From the NCBI GenBank assembly GCA_014621425.1, contig JAANBB010000029.1, positions 1 through 64,000 of the forward strand: DNA of 64,000 nucleotides, read 5' to 3'. Both the position numbers and the translations under genes were made by a program. The DNA comes from Cylindrodendrum hubeiense. Taxonomy: Eukaryota > Ascomycota > Sordariomycetes > Hypocreales > Nectriaceae. Below are positions 1 to 12,100 of this stretch, piece by piece (the first letter of the stretch is position 1; each line of letters opens with the position of its first letter). A model generated the notes under the pieces. It saw nothing but the letters and a program-made list of their open reading frames with translations, did not search any database and had not been told where the DNA came from.

Positions 1-620
1 TTCCGTGAGCGGCATTTCCAAAACATATCTCCACGCTTGCGAAGAGCTTGAACAACATCCTCACTGGCGTATTCCACTGGATAAACAGATAACTCAACGA
101 TGCCAAACTCCTCGGTTTTTGACAGTAGCGGGTATATGGTTAACTTCTCGGCTGTCTTCTGAAATTTTCCATCAAAGCAGGTTTGTGGGTGCAGCCATAG
201 GTCCGGAGTTGATGAAGATCCCGACGGCCATGCTCGCGCAGCCAGAAACAGCTTCATCTGCCGGCGGCCGCTTCTGGACCATCGCTCAGCACATCCAGGG
301 TGTCTGGGCGAGTGTCGCACAGCGTCACGATGTTGCAGCTGCGAATGAGCTGCGAAGGCCAGCAACTGGCTTTATCGTCCAAAATGTCATGTAGGTTTGC
401 CGCTTAGCCAGCCTCATGATCAGTGCTTATCGTGTCATTCTTGCATAGGTCCGACATGAACAGGCCACCCTCGGAAATGAAACTCTATCTAAACTACGTT
501 TCCGACCCCGCCGGAAGCAAGCAGTTTAAGGGTGTGTATGAGATAGAGGACAATAAGCAAACAAGACTCACCCTTGAGCGCTATCAACTTGTGACCGAGG
601 AGAGGACACCCAAACTGTAA
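1..620 (+). CDS. 3' part of an unrecognised gene, cut by the left edge
   Basis: The reading frame is already open at the left edge, so the gene is 5' truncated. Two exons fit: up to 390, then 449-620. The intron 391-448 has GTAGGT and CATAG ends, and phase 2 is kept. About 187 residues are visible, with no signal peptide or membrane segment. I recognise no domain. The last 60 residues are polar, with the run FKGVYEIEDNKQTRLTLERY. The splice join and the clean stop suggest a real gene rather than a chance frame, but the function is unknown. Confidence 0.45.
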
Positions 621-3030
621 GCCCCATCATTCCAGGCGCCGCCACATTTGGCCGAGGGTTATAGCACGGGAATCTGTCCAATGGAACTGACTGTAGCCGT
701 CACAACAGGTCTTGCCGCTCTCATTCGTGGAATGAGCAGCTTACTCTGTCCATCGCTTTCAACATCAGGCGACATGAGAAGAGCGAAGTTCAGGATATTC
801 TTGACCAATGGAAGCTTGTAGTTGAGCAACACTGCTAAGCAACACTGCTAAGGGCTGCCGGAATATGAGCATCATCACATTGTTGATGTTGGGTTTGTGG
901 AATGCGCCCTTGCTGCTTCATTGGTCCCTCAGTGTTAACGTGATGTGGGCTTTAGGCACCAGGACTGCTGCTTTGCGGCCTATTTTCTGTTGATTGTATG
1001 CTCCAGCATCGACGTCATGTGAGACTTAGTCACCCAGACGGCCGCTTATTCTTTCTGTTTGTGTGTCTAATTATTGACGTCATGGAGAGTCTGTGAGTCT
1101 GTGAGACTCTGAGACTGTGGGATCGATCTGCGGGGCGGGTTGATTCGTGTAGGGTAGGTCACGTCATGCGCGGGCGGAGACGCGCTCTTAGGCGGGAATG
1201 CTTGTCTCGTGCAACAAGGCGACTATGCCAGTATGCCATCCAACTTTCGCATCTCGCGACACGTTTTTAGCATTCGAGCCTACTGTCCGTTAGCGGTGGT
1301 TCAGGTTGCGAGGGGTCGCCAAGGGTCGCTAGGCCCGGCGCAGTGCGGCACTGCCGCTCCCTAGTGGGCTTCTGGTACGCCATCCTGCAAGGGAAGGGAG
1401 AAGATGGATGCTGTCCTCAGCCTCCTCAGCCCTCTGCAGCCTCTGAGCTTGCGGGGATAGCGCCATTTGCTCGCTTAGCGCAGAGGGCGGTACAGGACTC
1501 CGTACAAGTGTCGGGGAATTTTGCTCGCCTACGGCTTCATTGGTCCAACGCGGCTCGGGCTTGCGGTGTTCGCTTCAGTCGATAGGTATTCAACCTTCCA
1601 AATCCAGTTCGTGGCGGCCTATTCAGTGGATACAGGCGAGGCCCGTGATGCACACTGTATTCCCCGGCTTATTCCGGCTTACGCCGTGGCGTCTACGCGA
1701 TACATGGTGTCTCAGTCTACGGGCTGTGCTTGGCTGGCGACTTATCTGCTCCTAGGTGCGAGAATGAAGCTGCTGCGAGTCTCACTGTATAGGTACGCGC
1801 TCGCTACGTGTCTTGCCGGTATTTACTGGCCGTTCGGGCGTTCCGGCCGGCACCTTGCCGAGGGCGGGCGGCCGCCCGTTTGATAGGCCTGGCAGGCATG
1901 CGGATACTTGCGCGGAAACTGGAGCGGAGACTGGATCGGAGACTGGATCGGTTCCTCAATCGAGCTGCGGGATCATCGGTGGCAAATACTAGGTGCAGTG
2001 TACTTCGAAGAGGGGTAGATTCGCGGCCGAGAGACTTACTTGGTTGGAATTCAGCCCAGCCCAGCCCGGGCATATGCCATGGTGGTTAACCTAACGAACC
2101 CAACGAACTATGACGGAAACATGTGATATGGCCTGATCCTTGTAGCAGTGCCCTGACTCCTCCAAGGCAAACCATGTGTCCCCCACACAGATCCAATGTC
2201 CTCGATACGCCAGAGGATACGCCAGAGGATGCGCCAGCGGATACGCCAGCGGATAGGTGTGTTGCTTGCAAATGCAACATTAATAATCTGCACCGGTAGA
2301 CATCCCTCACTCCGGCTCCGTCGACCAGCTTCACACCCATTGCCCCGGTTTCTTTCCCCTTTCCCCGGCTCCTTTCCCCGAGACCCATGTTCCGTCCCGC
2401 CCGTGCCGTCCTGACCCCACTGTGGATAGTTGCCCTCCTCATGCACACACGGCACACTGCCGCTGCCTATAGCCATCTTATCTATGATGTCAAGCTTTTT
2501 CTCGGCTGATGTGATGTCAGATTCAGCTCGTATTGTTCCCCATTGTTCCCCACCGGCACTCAGACGTGATCAACGTCTTGAATTACGGTTCTGTCATAGT
2601 TTCTCAAATATAGACCATCTAAAGCATTCAGCCAGCCTAGTCTCGACGACGGCGCACGGCGCATGCTGACTGTACAATTAGCCTGGACAGGTAGCGTCCA
2701 ATTTTCATCAGGTAATACCCTGCCATTTCTGCCCTTGAAGTAATTGCCCGAATCCAACGGAATCCAACGGGGTATCCAATGCCCCCACTCGTGGACACGG
2801 ATATCCTCATTCAACCCTGCATTAAAATGACTCTGCCCACATGAGTTAGCGCCCGATGGAGTCGGAGGGAACGGGCCGATCTAACCATCGCTGGAACGAT
2901 GCATATTTAGCGTCACTTGAAAGCCATTGACAGATGAGGCAAATCGGCCTGCATGGCGTAAGGAGATCCTTGCTTCCCAGCCAGCCAAATTCGCAGCCTG
3001 TCACAACCAAGCTTTGCCTCTTATCGTCCC
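621..3030. other. Gene-poor stretch with short 12-bp tandem repeats
   Basis: I find no convincing gene here. The open frames on both strands overlap each other and lack domain or splice support. The stretch holds a three-copy 12-bp repeat at 1912-1947 (units like GCGGAGACTGGA) and a four-copy 12-bp repeat at 2204-2251 (units like GATACGCCAGAG). A 7-bp inverted repeat, GCAGTGC-G-GCACTGC, lies at 1340-1354. The sequence is more GC-rich between about 1.3 and 2.5 kb than the flanks. It may be old degraded sequence bordering the cluster. Confidence 0.5.
2204..2251. repeat. 12-bp minisatellite, 4 copies
   Basis: Four head-to-tail 12-bp units: GATACGCCAGAG twice, then GATGCGCCAGCG and GATACGCCAGCG. 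They lie outside any supported gene. Confidence 0.85.
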
Positions 3031-3040
3031 CGGCAGGTCA

Positions 3041-3050
3041 TATATAAGAA
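3041..3050 (+). promoter_or_regulatory. Probable TATA box of ascR
   Basis: TATATAAGAA lies about 120 bp upstream of the ascR start codon, a normal spacing for a fungal core promoter. Confidence 0.5.
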
Positions 3051-3167
3051 CCGCTGTTTCTGCATTGATGCACCGTCGATCGGATCCGATTGAGTCAGAA
3101 AATACTAGTCGGGTACGTCGGCATATTACCCGTGCAACCGTGCTCGTGCTTGTCCACTCCACATACA

Positions 3168-4784
3168 ATGAGCACCGCATCGTCAGCACCCGAAAAGCAT
3201 CTCCGGCTTGCCTGCAACCGGTGTCACGCTCAAAAACTCCGATGTCCTCGTTCGACCGAGTCCGACAGGAGCGGGCCGGACGAGCCATGTTCCAGATGCC
3301 GCAAGGCCGGCGCCCCGTGCATCGTCAGCAAGAGAGGCAAGGTTGGTCGACCGTCCAAGAGGAAAGCGACGTCTCCGCCACTCACCGACGGGGATGAGGC
3401 ATCGAGCCGTGATGGCCACCAGGAGTTAGAAAAGCCCTCGTCTGCGGGTGCCAGCACTGTCCATGTGTTCGACCTGGGGCCCGACGTGACGATGCAGCAC
3501 AGTCAGCTCACACCGCCCGACACGGGGAATCGCCCGCAGATGTGCGATGCCGAGACAATTCTATTAAACGCCGAACGCACCGTAACAGTGCCTAATGACG
3601 CCAACGGAGTGGACCCTGCCGCGACTGCGTGGCCTTCTGAGCATTCCTGGCCCTGTGAAACATTTCACACTGACCCAAACTGCTACCCTGGGTCCGAATC
3701 GGTACGTTATGATGGATACGCTGCGATGCCGCTATGCCGACGTGCGAGTAGCAATGCTCTGACGTGCATTTGTAAGCGCCTTGCAGCTAACAGACCTTTT
3801 ACATAGATGTTATTTGAGCCGTTCCTCCAGGATATGAAGCTGGATCTTGACCTACCAACATTTCACTTTACTCCCGAGGCCTCCGAAACATTCGATTTAA
3901 CTGGGAGCACGGTTGGGTCCAACAACAAAGACGTAGATCGCACCCTGGCCCAGATGTTCAACAATGGGGCCAAGAAACCGCTGACTCCGCCCTACGGATC
4001 CACGGCAGATCTATCTCGGACAGCCAGCCTTTTGAAGTTGTCAGATCTCAGCACAAGGATCATTCGATTATCGGAGCAGCAAAGATCAAGTGGAACCAAC
4101 ACACCCGTCGAAGGAGAGGCATCACCCGGGCATCAGATCGTACAACAAATTGTTGACTTTTCTGGTGAATTGATTGACATCGCACGGCAGAGCATACCGC
4201 GGCTAGCTGCCAGGCCAACCTCCAGCAAATCTTCCACAACTTCAGATACGGAAACGTCTACGGCTGATGATTGCGACGACGACGACGGCTCAAGCCGCCT
4301 AACTGCGGCAAACCTCAACGGGTTCGCGACTGTCGGAGCACCGCTATCCGCTCCGTGCATCCCAGAATCAGCAGTGATTTTCCTATTATTGGGATGCTAC
4401 ACCCAACTGCTGTTTTCATTCGAAGTGGCCATCGATTATTTATATTCAGAGCATAGCGCCTTGACACTCGCTCCAGGTATAGACAAAGGATACAATCCCG
4501 GAACAGTCAACTCGTTGCTGAAGGCGTCCTTGCTGATTCACACCGTGACATATCTTCTCGGTCGTGTGCACAAGGCATTCGCGGTCGGCGATGCGAGCAA
4601 CAGCAAGGACGGGGAAGAGGAGCAGTCTCTCAATACGGAGGGGTGGAAACGATCCTTGTTAGGTGACAAGAGCATAAATGAGGGTCTATTGGGTCGGTCA
4701 TTTGTTGAGATCCAAGAGCGGGAACAATGTTTAATGAGGAAAGCTCAACATTTGAGGCATATGATAGGCGCGTTTCAAATTTAA
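3168..4784 (+). CDS. ascR: Zn2Cys6 transcription factor of the ascochlorin cluster (AflR type)
   Basis: Likely the pathway-specific activator of the cluster. Two exons, 3168-3701 and 3807-4784, give 503 residues. The intron donor is GTACGT, a CTAAC branch point sits near 3786, the acceptor is ACATAG, and both sides are phase 0. The N terminus has a zinc binuclear cluster at about residues 16-50, CNRCHAQKLRC then CSRCRKAGAPC, followed by a basic GRPSKRK linker. The C-terminal half has the hydrophobic 'AVIFLLLGCYTQLLFSFE' block seen in AflR-like regulators. I chose the internal ATG at 3168 because it immediately precedes the zinc cluster. The gene sits at one end of the biosynthetic genes, converging on ascG. 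The match to ascR rests on family and cluster context. Confidence 0.9.
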
Positions 4785-5186
4785 AAAAGACATTTGGCAT
4801 GCTTCTTGAAATTGTTTGTGGCCCTCTCAGAAAATGAACCGAGAAGGTTTACTTGCCAGTACCCGAGTTTGCAACCATCGGTATACCTGTTCATGTGCAA
4901 ATTATGACAGCCCAGTAGTCGTAAATCTGATAGCTATTTGGTGTGAAGACAGCGGCACAGTTGGATTTGTGACAGCAGAGGCAATCGCGATCAATGGTTG
5001 CCTGCGGAGGTGAGATTTGTGGCATTACTTACACCTGCTGCGCGGAGGAGACACGCTACCAGCCGTCTAGTAGTCGCTCAATCTGCCGAGAAAATTGAAT
5101 GTTATTGGTGGGATAGATACTAGATATATACAGAATGATCGTTCTATTTCAAATATCCGAACTCTAGCGTTGTGTGAGTCTACGTC
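4785..5186. other. Intergenic, convergent 3' ends of ascR and ascG
   Basis: About 400 bp between two convergent genes. I see no gene. One weak GCCGAG match occurs near 5085. Confidence 0.6.
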
Positions 5187-6954
5187 TCAGACTCTTCGGC
5201 GCTTAAACTCCAGCATAGCCCTGGGGTTCGGCGTGATAACTAGATCTACCTCGACATTCTGCGGCCTCTTCTCTACACCCCCCTTGAGCTCGAAGTCATC
5301 CTTGAGCCTAAAATCCCAGTTCATCAAAAGCTCGACCAGGATGATCTTGATCTCATTACTAGCGAAGAACCTGCCAGGACAGGTGTGGTTTCCGTAGCCA
5401 AAGGTGAGCGACTCAGGGCCGGCAGTGGCAAACTGGTGGCGGTTCTCCTTTCCGGGCATGTTGCGCAGGTTGTAGAACCGCATGCCGTCGAACTGGTCAG
5501 GTGGAGTGTACCCAGGTGGGTTGTACTCAGGCGAGAAGGTGGTCGTCCTAGGGTCAGTTTGGACAGCAAATGAGGAGAAGCAGATGCGGGTGCCCTTGGG
5601 AAGAGTATGACCAGTAGAGAGATGAATGTCAGAGGTGCAAATACGAGTTCCGGAAGCTGTTCAAGTTAGAAGCTGCCTGAAGTTTTCTTTGCATGAGGAC
5701 GTACTGTAAATGGGAGGGGAAAACCTCTGGCTTTCCTTCATGAAGCTGTCGAGTTTTCGGAGCTTGTTGATGCTTTCCTTCTTGAGTCTCACGAAGCCAT
5801 TGTCATCAATTTCCTCGCCATCGGCAGCTCTGACTTCGTTGATCTCATCAATAAGAGGCTGAATGTATTCACGTCTGGAAGCGAGGTCGAGGATAGCGTG
5901 AGTTGTAGCCATTGAGCTCGTGTGGATGGCAGCAAATGACACTAATCACACAGGGGTCAGTAGTCAGCCAAGGTGGGGGAGTTTGCCGGTATTGTACTCA
6001 CAAACCATCTGGTTAACAGCTAGATTTTCAGGATCGTTTCGTAGGTGCTCGGGGGTATACTTGAGGATCCACTCGATGAAGTTGCCCTCTTCATCGCCAG
6101 TGTCGGCGTTGCGAATCTTCTCTTTGAACGAGGGCTTGGACAACTGGGCATTCATGATCGGCGCAAGCATTTCACCACCCCGTGTTCGATGATGACTGAG
6201 CTTGAGGATTTCGGGTAACTTGGTGGTGATCCATCTGCGCTTCCAAACGGGATGCTCGCGGATGGCATTGCGGGCCTTGACGCAGTCAATCGTGTAGCTA
6301 ATGGTAGATTGAATCCACTCCTCTTCGCGACTCAGAGGACGTCCCACAAAGATACGGCCATTCATCAAGGCGACAATGCGCAAGACCTTGAGATAGACTG
6401 GGTATGTTGTCCATTCCTTGCAGTCCCCAAGCTCCTTGTCAAACCCGAATCGGACCTCGTCCTGAAGATCAGGAAGAGTGCTGGCAATGTGTCTGGTAAG
6501 GTCGATGCGGATAGCCTTGATCATTTCAGGTCGATGATCACCGATGCCTGTGTACTGAGCGAAGAAGTTGCGCTGATGCTCCTGTGTGAATGAAACACGG
6601 TCCTCGGGCAAGTTTCGTACTTCATCTTGGATATGGATGGGTAGAATAACGATGGGCGGTGACATGGGGAGAATGAAGGGCGTATCCGGGTACTTGGGGC
6701 GCATTGTTAGCTGGGGTTCTCAGTGATAATTGGGTATATTCATCGCTTACCTTGCGTGAACCTTCAAGAATATCCTTCTTTGTAATGTGTGTTCCCGGTG
6801 TCCCGACCACAGGAAGGTCTGGCTTCGGGGTCCTGGTCTTGACGCATGACTGATAGACCAGCACTGCGAAGAAGAAAGCGACCGCACTAGAAAGCGCTGG
6901 GAAAGACGTGATAAACTGCGCGACATTGTCGCCAATGAATGATACAGACTCCAT
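5187..6954 (-). CDS. ascG: Cytochrome P450 (AscG-like, late desaturation step)
   Basis: Microsomal P450 of 533 residues. In the established ascochlorin pathway AscG oxidises ilicicolin C to ascochlorin by ring desaturation. Four exons on the minus strand: 6954-6751, 6692-6002, 5941-5705 and 5656-5187, all with GT-AG introns and consistent phases. Residues about 23-36 form an N-terminal membrane anchor. The I-helix reads LSFAAIHTSS and is only completed by splicing at 6001/5942. The K-helix ESQRF is in exon 3. The haem loop FGYGNHTCPGRFFASNE is in exon 4. For the first intron I preferred the acceptor at 6693, which gives 'EGSRKYPDTPF', over a nearer AG that would leave a 40-nt intron. The gene is divergent from ascF across a 719-bp shared promoter. 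Confidence 0.92.
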
Positions 6955-7673
6955 TTTGCCAGATGTTCAAGCCACGCAGGACTAGCGAGTAAGATGATGA
7001 GAGAAGCGAGGAGCACGGCTAAGACAACAATCTCCAGATGCAGCAAGCTAATGTAGCTATATGGGCTGCGGAAAAGCAGGCCGCAAGGAGCTAAAAATAA
7101 ACGAAGATTCCAATTGTCCAATCGCTGACATCACGGAGTAAGCAGGCAGATATTCACCGAGTAGTGAATCTAATAGTGGAGTATTCCATCCTTGTGCTGA
7201 AAATACGCCGAATTAGCGAGATGTGCGCAAGGATCGGATCCTTGGGTCTACAGGCGAACAAAACGTGACAAGGCGACGTTCTAATAATCAGTGATTGGAA
7301 ATCAGATGAAATACTCATGTCACAGAATGACTATCAAATTCAACGTAGCTCAATGGATTGGCATCCAATTGAAGAGAATATAGCCTAACATTGCCCTTCA
7401 TTGAGATTCGGCGATTTTATCCACCAACGGCATTTACCCAAGCCACGGGAAATGCGCCGTAGCGGTGTCTCACTCGATAGTGTCTCACCTAGCTCAAGAG
7501 GAGACTAAACAATCCAGCTCGGTCGCTTCATCGCATTCTTTTCTCCATCCTGTTGTCCTTTTAATTAAGTTAAATTTTAATAGCTCTCTGAAGGCTTTTC
7601 GCCAACAAATTCCCCTTGTTCTCCTCTCCACATCATCTTTTTGTTCACAACTTAATTATCACGATAAAGCACA
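6955..7673. promoter_or_regulatory. Bidirectional ascG/ascF promoter with candidate AscR sites
   Basis: The shared intergenic region holds three copies of a motif that recurs in the other cluster promoters: TTCACCGAGTAG at 7153-7164, TACGCCGAATTA at 7204-7215, and TTCGGCGAT at 7407-7415 (reverse orientation). A regulatory role is inferred from recurrence only. Confidence 0.45.
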
Positions 7674-8543
7674 ATGGGCTTCAGCGACGTGCCTCCCCCC
7701 CATGTATCGTCATGGTTTCAGCCAGTGTACAATGCAACCTTTGGCTTTGCTGGGTTGACATGGACGCTATGCTACATCCTTTATGCCCGTGAGGGCCTTC
7801 GCACAAAGTCCTACGGCATGCCGTTGTTCGCTCTCGCCAATAACTTCGCCTGGGAAATGACCTACGCGCTAACTGTGGCCGATGCGCCGCGTGAAAAGAC
7901 GGCTATGACGATTTGGATGATCATCGACATCCCAATTGTCTATAGCGCTTTGCGATATGGCAAGAGTGAGTGGTCGCACGCTCCGATGGTTAGCAGGAAC
8001 TTGGGCAAGATATTCGTCTCCCTGGTTTTGCTCTGTGCTGCAGCTCATTGGAGTTTTGCATCTTGGTGGATGGGCAACGGCATTGCTATGAAGAGCGGAA
8101 AGTTCTACCGTGGTGTCGAGGGTCTAGATGCCACTGAGATGTCATTTTGGGCAGTGTCCGTGTGCCAGGTCATTGTTTCGACTTCCTCACTGGCACAGTT
8201 GATTACAAGACAACACACTGGCGGTGTCAATTGGTCTATTTGGTCAGTTCATTCGTCTTTTCACTTCCTTTCGATGTGTAATGCTAACATGGCTGCCGCC
8301 ATGAACAGGGCTCTGCGGTTCTTGGGCACTCTGGTTGGTCTGAACATCAACTATGGCTGGGCGTGGTACACCTGGACAGAGGCACATGAGTATTTCATGA
8401 GTGCTCCAGGAATCTTTCTGTGGGGCTTGACCACAATCTGTGACATTGCGTACGCCGTCATTTTTGCTAAAATTAGGCGCCAGGAGAGGGTGCTGCCGGA
8501 TGGAAGGAAGGCGGCGCCGCGAAGTTCGGGAAAGGAGTTATAA
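7674..8543 (+). CDS. ascF: Integral-membrane terpene cyclase (AscF-like)
   Basis: Small polytopic membrane protein of the fungal meroterpenoid cyclase type. In the ascochlorin route it opens the terminal epoxide of the farnesyl chain and forms the cyclohexanone ring of ilicicolin C. The frame is open throughout as 289 residues, but 8243-8308 looks like a 66-nt intron: GTCAGT donor, GCTAAC branch, AACAG acceptor. Removing it gives 267 residues and restores 'SIWALRFLGTLVGLNINYGW'. About seven hydrophobic segments are visible. Acidic residues that could protonate the epoxide include the E in 'FAWEMTYAL' and the D in 'MIIDIPIVY'. Divergent from ascG, convergent with ascE. Confidence 0.9.
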   Translation: MGFSDVPPPHVSSWFQPVYNATFGFAGLTWTLCYILYAREGLRTKSYGMPLFALANNFAWEMTYALTVADAPREKTAMTIWMIIDIPIVYSALRYGKSEWSHAPMVSRNLGKIFVSLVLLCAAAHWSFASWWMGNGIAMKSGKFYRGVEGLDATEMSFWAVSVCQVIVSTSSLAQLITRQHTGGVNWSIWSVHSSFHFLSMCNANMAAAMNRALRFLGTLVGLNINYGWAWYTWTEAHEYFMSAPGIFLWGLTTICDIAYAVIFAKIRRQERVLPDGRKAAPRSSGKEL

Positions 8544-9187
8544 ATAGTGGGTGTCCTAGGGTAACATAGGGCTACAGGATTATGTAAGGAACCCGTTCTG
8601 TTGGGCAGTTTTATTTGGTTTGGAGATAAAAGAAGAGTGTCTTTGAGTGTCAATGACCAGGCAACGAGGCGTCTGTTTGGTTCGAACATTTGATCTTCAT
8701 AGTCAGGCAATCACTTCATTGCTATTTGCTACATAACATGTCATGCATAAGTACCAAAATGTTGGCATAAACCCATTCACCATTTGATATGTTAAATTTG
8801 TTTAGTAAGGTTATTGAAGGGTTGATGTCCGGAATAGGAGACCTGCCAAGACCTTCGCCGTGACGTCGACGCCTACCCTATAGCGACGTGGGGAAGATGC
8901 ATGTTCCAATCATGTCCCCAAAGGAATTCAAGTATTACTAAATAAATTCATAATGCAATGAAAGAAAATTGAAAAGTCATCAATCTATGAGTGAATCTAT
9001 TATCGTTGGGATGTAATGGCGTTTCTGCCTTTACTTCAATCGATCACGAGAAGGCATGCAAAATAATTCAACAAAAACGAGCTCAAATTTACTTTGGGCA
9101 GTCTTGATAAACAATGACTGTAAATAATGGAAAAAAGACAATTACAGATATCTAGTTCTTCTATCTAAGCACATTTTATGCCCTGTT
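8544..9187. other. Intergenic, convergent 3' ends of ascF and ascE
   Basis: AT-rich stretch of about 640 bp with no supported gene. It presumably carries both polyadenylation regions. Confidence 0.6.
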
Positions 9188-12100
9188 CTAAGAAAATATT
9201 TCCCTCGCATACCGAGTAGATTTTAGATTTTGAACCCATTCTTCCGTCGTCATTTCCGTGGTCTCATGATTCTTGTTGCCGTGAATCTTCTTCAGGACAT
9301 CATCTACACCATTACCCACCCCTGCGCTTCCACAGACGTACAAGTTGCCCTGGCCTTCTAGGACGCAGGTCTCGATAATTTCTCGCTCTCTCCAAATGCG
9401 GTCTTGAACGTATTTACAACCGTGGCTTTTTTCAGTGGCTTTGGAGAAGGCATAGAAGACTTTCACGATGCCCGATTTTTCCCATTGCGCTAGTTCGTCC
9501 TGCAGCAGCGCATCCTTGGTAGGATCTCGACAGCCGATGAATAAGTAGGCTGGGGCAAGTTTTCGACCGGATTGGAAGTGAGTCGACCGTTCTTGTACAA
9601 ATGCTCGAAATGGAGCGAGTCCCGTGCCGGCACAGGCCATGATGACCGGGGTGTTCTCAAGATCAGCGGGAGGGTGGAAGAGGCGCAGCGCAGGCTTAAC
9701 TGAGACGTGGATAGTATCCCCTTCTTTGAGTCTGGCTAGATAAGTGGATGCAACTCCAAGGAGTCGCCTGCTTGAGTGCGAAGGAGATTCCTTGTCGACA
9801 ACGGACCAAATGAGGGTCACTTTTGAAGCGTCCACGAGTGGCGATGAGGCCACGGAATATTTTCGTGCGCGCATTGGCGGTAGCATCGCTAAGAAATCAG
9901 AGAATGATAGTAAAACTCCTGAAACCTCTTCTAGTATGTCAAGAACGGAGCGCCGTTTGGAAGTGACAGAGGTGTCAAAAGTATTCTCCAAAGCAAGGAT
10001 CTTGTTTCGTGACTCGTCGTCTACTGCTCGAGATGCAATCGTAGCAACATTCTGGAGTGGCACCCAACGTTAGCCGAATGCGAAACACAACACTGAGTCG
10101 AGAAATAATTAAAAGAAAACGAACCTTGCGCGTTGCCGGCTGGCTCAACTCCACGTAACCGCACAACAAGTCCGTTACTGATATGGGCCTGCAGGTGGGA
10201 AGTGTCGTATTGGCACCAGCAGGAATTGTGATAACGGCATCCAACGGCAACTTAGCCCACCGGAAAGCCCGATGTACTGTGTCCCAGTCGTTCAAAGGTA
10301 AGACTGTAATGTGGTCCCCAGTGGCATACTTCAATCCTTCTGGTAGGTTCAAGATGATGGCTCGTTTCTCTGACTCACCAGGCGCCGTCAATACGTCATT
10401 TCTCGACACGACAGCTTCCTTGAAGGCCTCGCTGAGATTTGATGTTCGGATATCCCGGTCAATCTTGATATCGAACCCAAGGTCAAGGCCATTTTCCACA
10501 TCTTCAGCTCCAAGGCCCCGCCAAAGGTTTTCGTCCTGCCACTTTTCAAAGGCACTGAATATATCAGTAGTAGTGACGTCTCCAAGTCCAATCTCCGCTA
10601 ATCTCGTTGCACCATTGGCGGCAAGTTCAGAATCTAGCAGCTTGGGTATGCGGTGGAAGGTTTGACTGTAGTCACGGTTACCACAGCCGTAGACGGCAAA
10701 TTTGACACCTTTCAGTGCATCACTGCCTTGAGAGAGACCCTCTAGCCACTCGACGAAGCGAGTAGCATTGCTTGGAGGGTGGCCGTTGTAGCTTGACGAA
10801 ATTACAACAACTGGTTGTCCCTTGGGCACATCGTCCACGGCGGCATCAAGATGACGTACCGAGGCATGGTAACCTCGTGCCGGTGCTGCTCTCGCTAATG
10901 CATGAGCCATAGTCTCACATGTTCCAGAGTCAGATCCATATAGGATGGTCATTGGGTTCAAGGATTGAGGATTAGGGACCACCGTCACGCCATTTCCATT
11001 CTCCCTCATCTTAGGTTGTCCATTTGGTGTTTGCGTGTTGCCATAAATTGTCTTCGCCAACTGGGTGGAGTCCAAGTGGTCTCTCAATGTGGCGTGCATA
11101 AAGAAGTCTCCAGGCTTGATGGTGAGTGTTTGATGAATTTTGAGTTCATAGCTTGGATCTTTGAGGCTGAAGTTGAAGTTCTGGAGCAACATAGCCGTGA
11201 TGAGGAGGCTTTCTTGCCATGCAAAGGCACGACCAATGCAGCCACGAATCCCATTTCCAAAGGGCTTCCAGCTGTTCTTAGGTAACTTATTGAAGTTTTC
11301 GTCCAACATTCTCTCAGCTCTGAACTCTTTGCTGTCGGGACCATAGACAGCTGGATCGCGATGGATTTGGATGAGGAGAGCGATGATGGCCTGTCCGCGG
11401 CCAATCTCATACTTTCCGTTGCCTAGCGTAATTGTGTCCTCAACAAGATCAGGATGAGGTTGCAGGGTGATTACTGGCGCAGTGGGATGCAACCTCAATG
11501 TCTCACGGAAACATGCCTCCAAGTATGGGAGCTTGGATAGGTGATCGATCGTGATTGGACCTCGCCCTACCACATCATCGACTTCTTTTTGGGCCTTCTT
11601 GAAGACATCTGGCAGCTTGAGAAGGTAGTAAAACACGAAAGACAACATCCCGCTTGTTGTCTCGTGCCCTAAAGTCAAGTTAGATTAGTCGTCATTACTG
11701 GCTGGACTGCGTTTATTTTTTACCTGCAATGAGAAAGACAATCATGTTGTTCAAAATGCTTTCATCGGACATGCGTTCACCGGTCTTAGGGTCGGTTCCG
11801 GTGATCAGAGAGTTGAGAATGTCTTTTTTTGTCCGTAGGGTTCGCCTTACGGTCGGCAATGAGGTCTGCTCCAACCTGCTGAAGAGTCTTGATGTCCGCC
11901 TCATACTGCGCCTGCGATGTCGGCAGGAGGTAGTTGGCCCAGTTGGGCCTGGGCGCTCGCCTACCGGACTCCTCAAGTAGTCCAATCATGGAATCCACAA
12001 AGGGGTGCATGTCCTCCCGGTAGAAGCTGTTAAACCGAGTCCCCATCGAACATCTAAATAGAAGGAGATGAGCTTGTGAATGCGTCAATGAGATCAGATT

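Noticed and set aside
2204..2251. CRISPR-like short repeat array
   Set aside because: The 12-bp units are directly adjacent without spacers: a minisatellite in a eukaryotic genome.
1343..2476. Cluster of overlapping ORFs on both strands near the left end
   Set aside because: They overlap each other, are repeat-driven and GC-rich, and contain no domain.
11797..11830. Tiny intron to explain the ascE frame change
   Set aside because: The only GT-AG option is about 28 nt and would delete the family-conserved NPTDKK segment.
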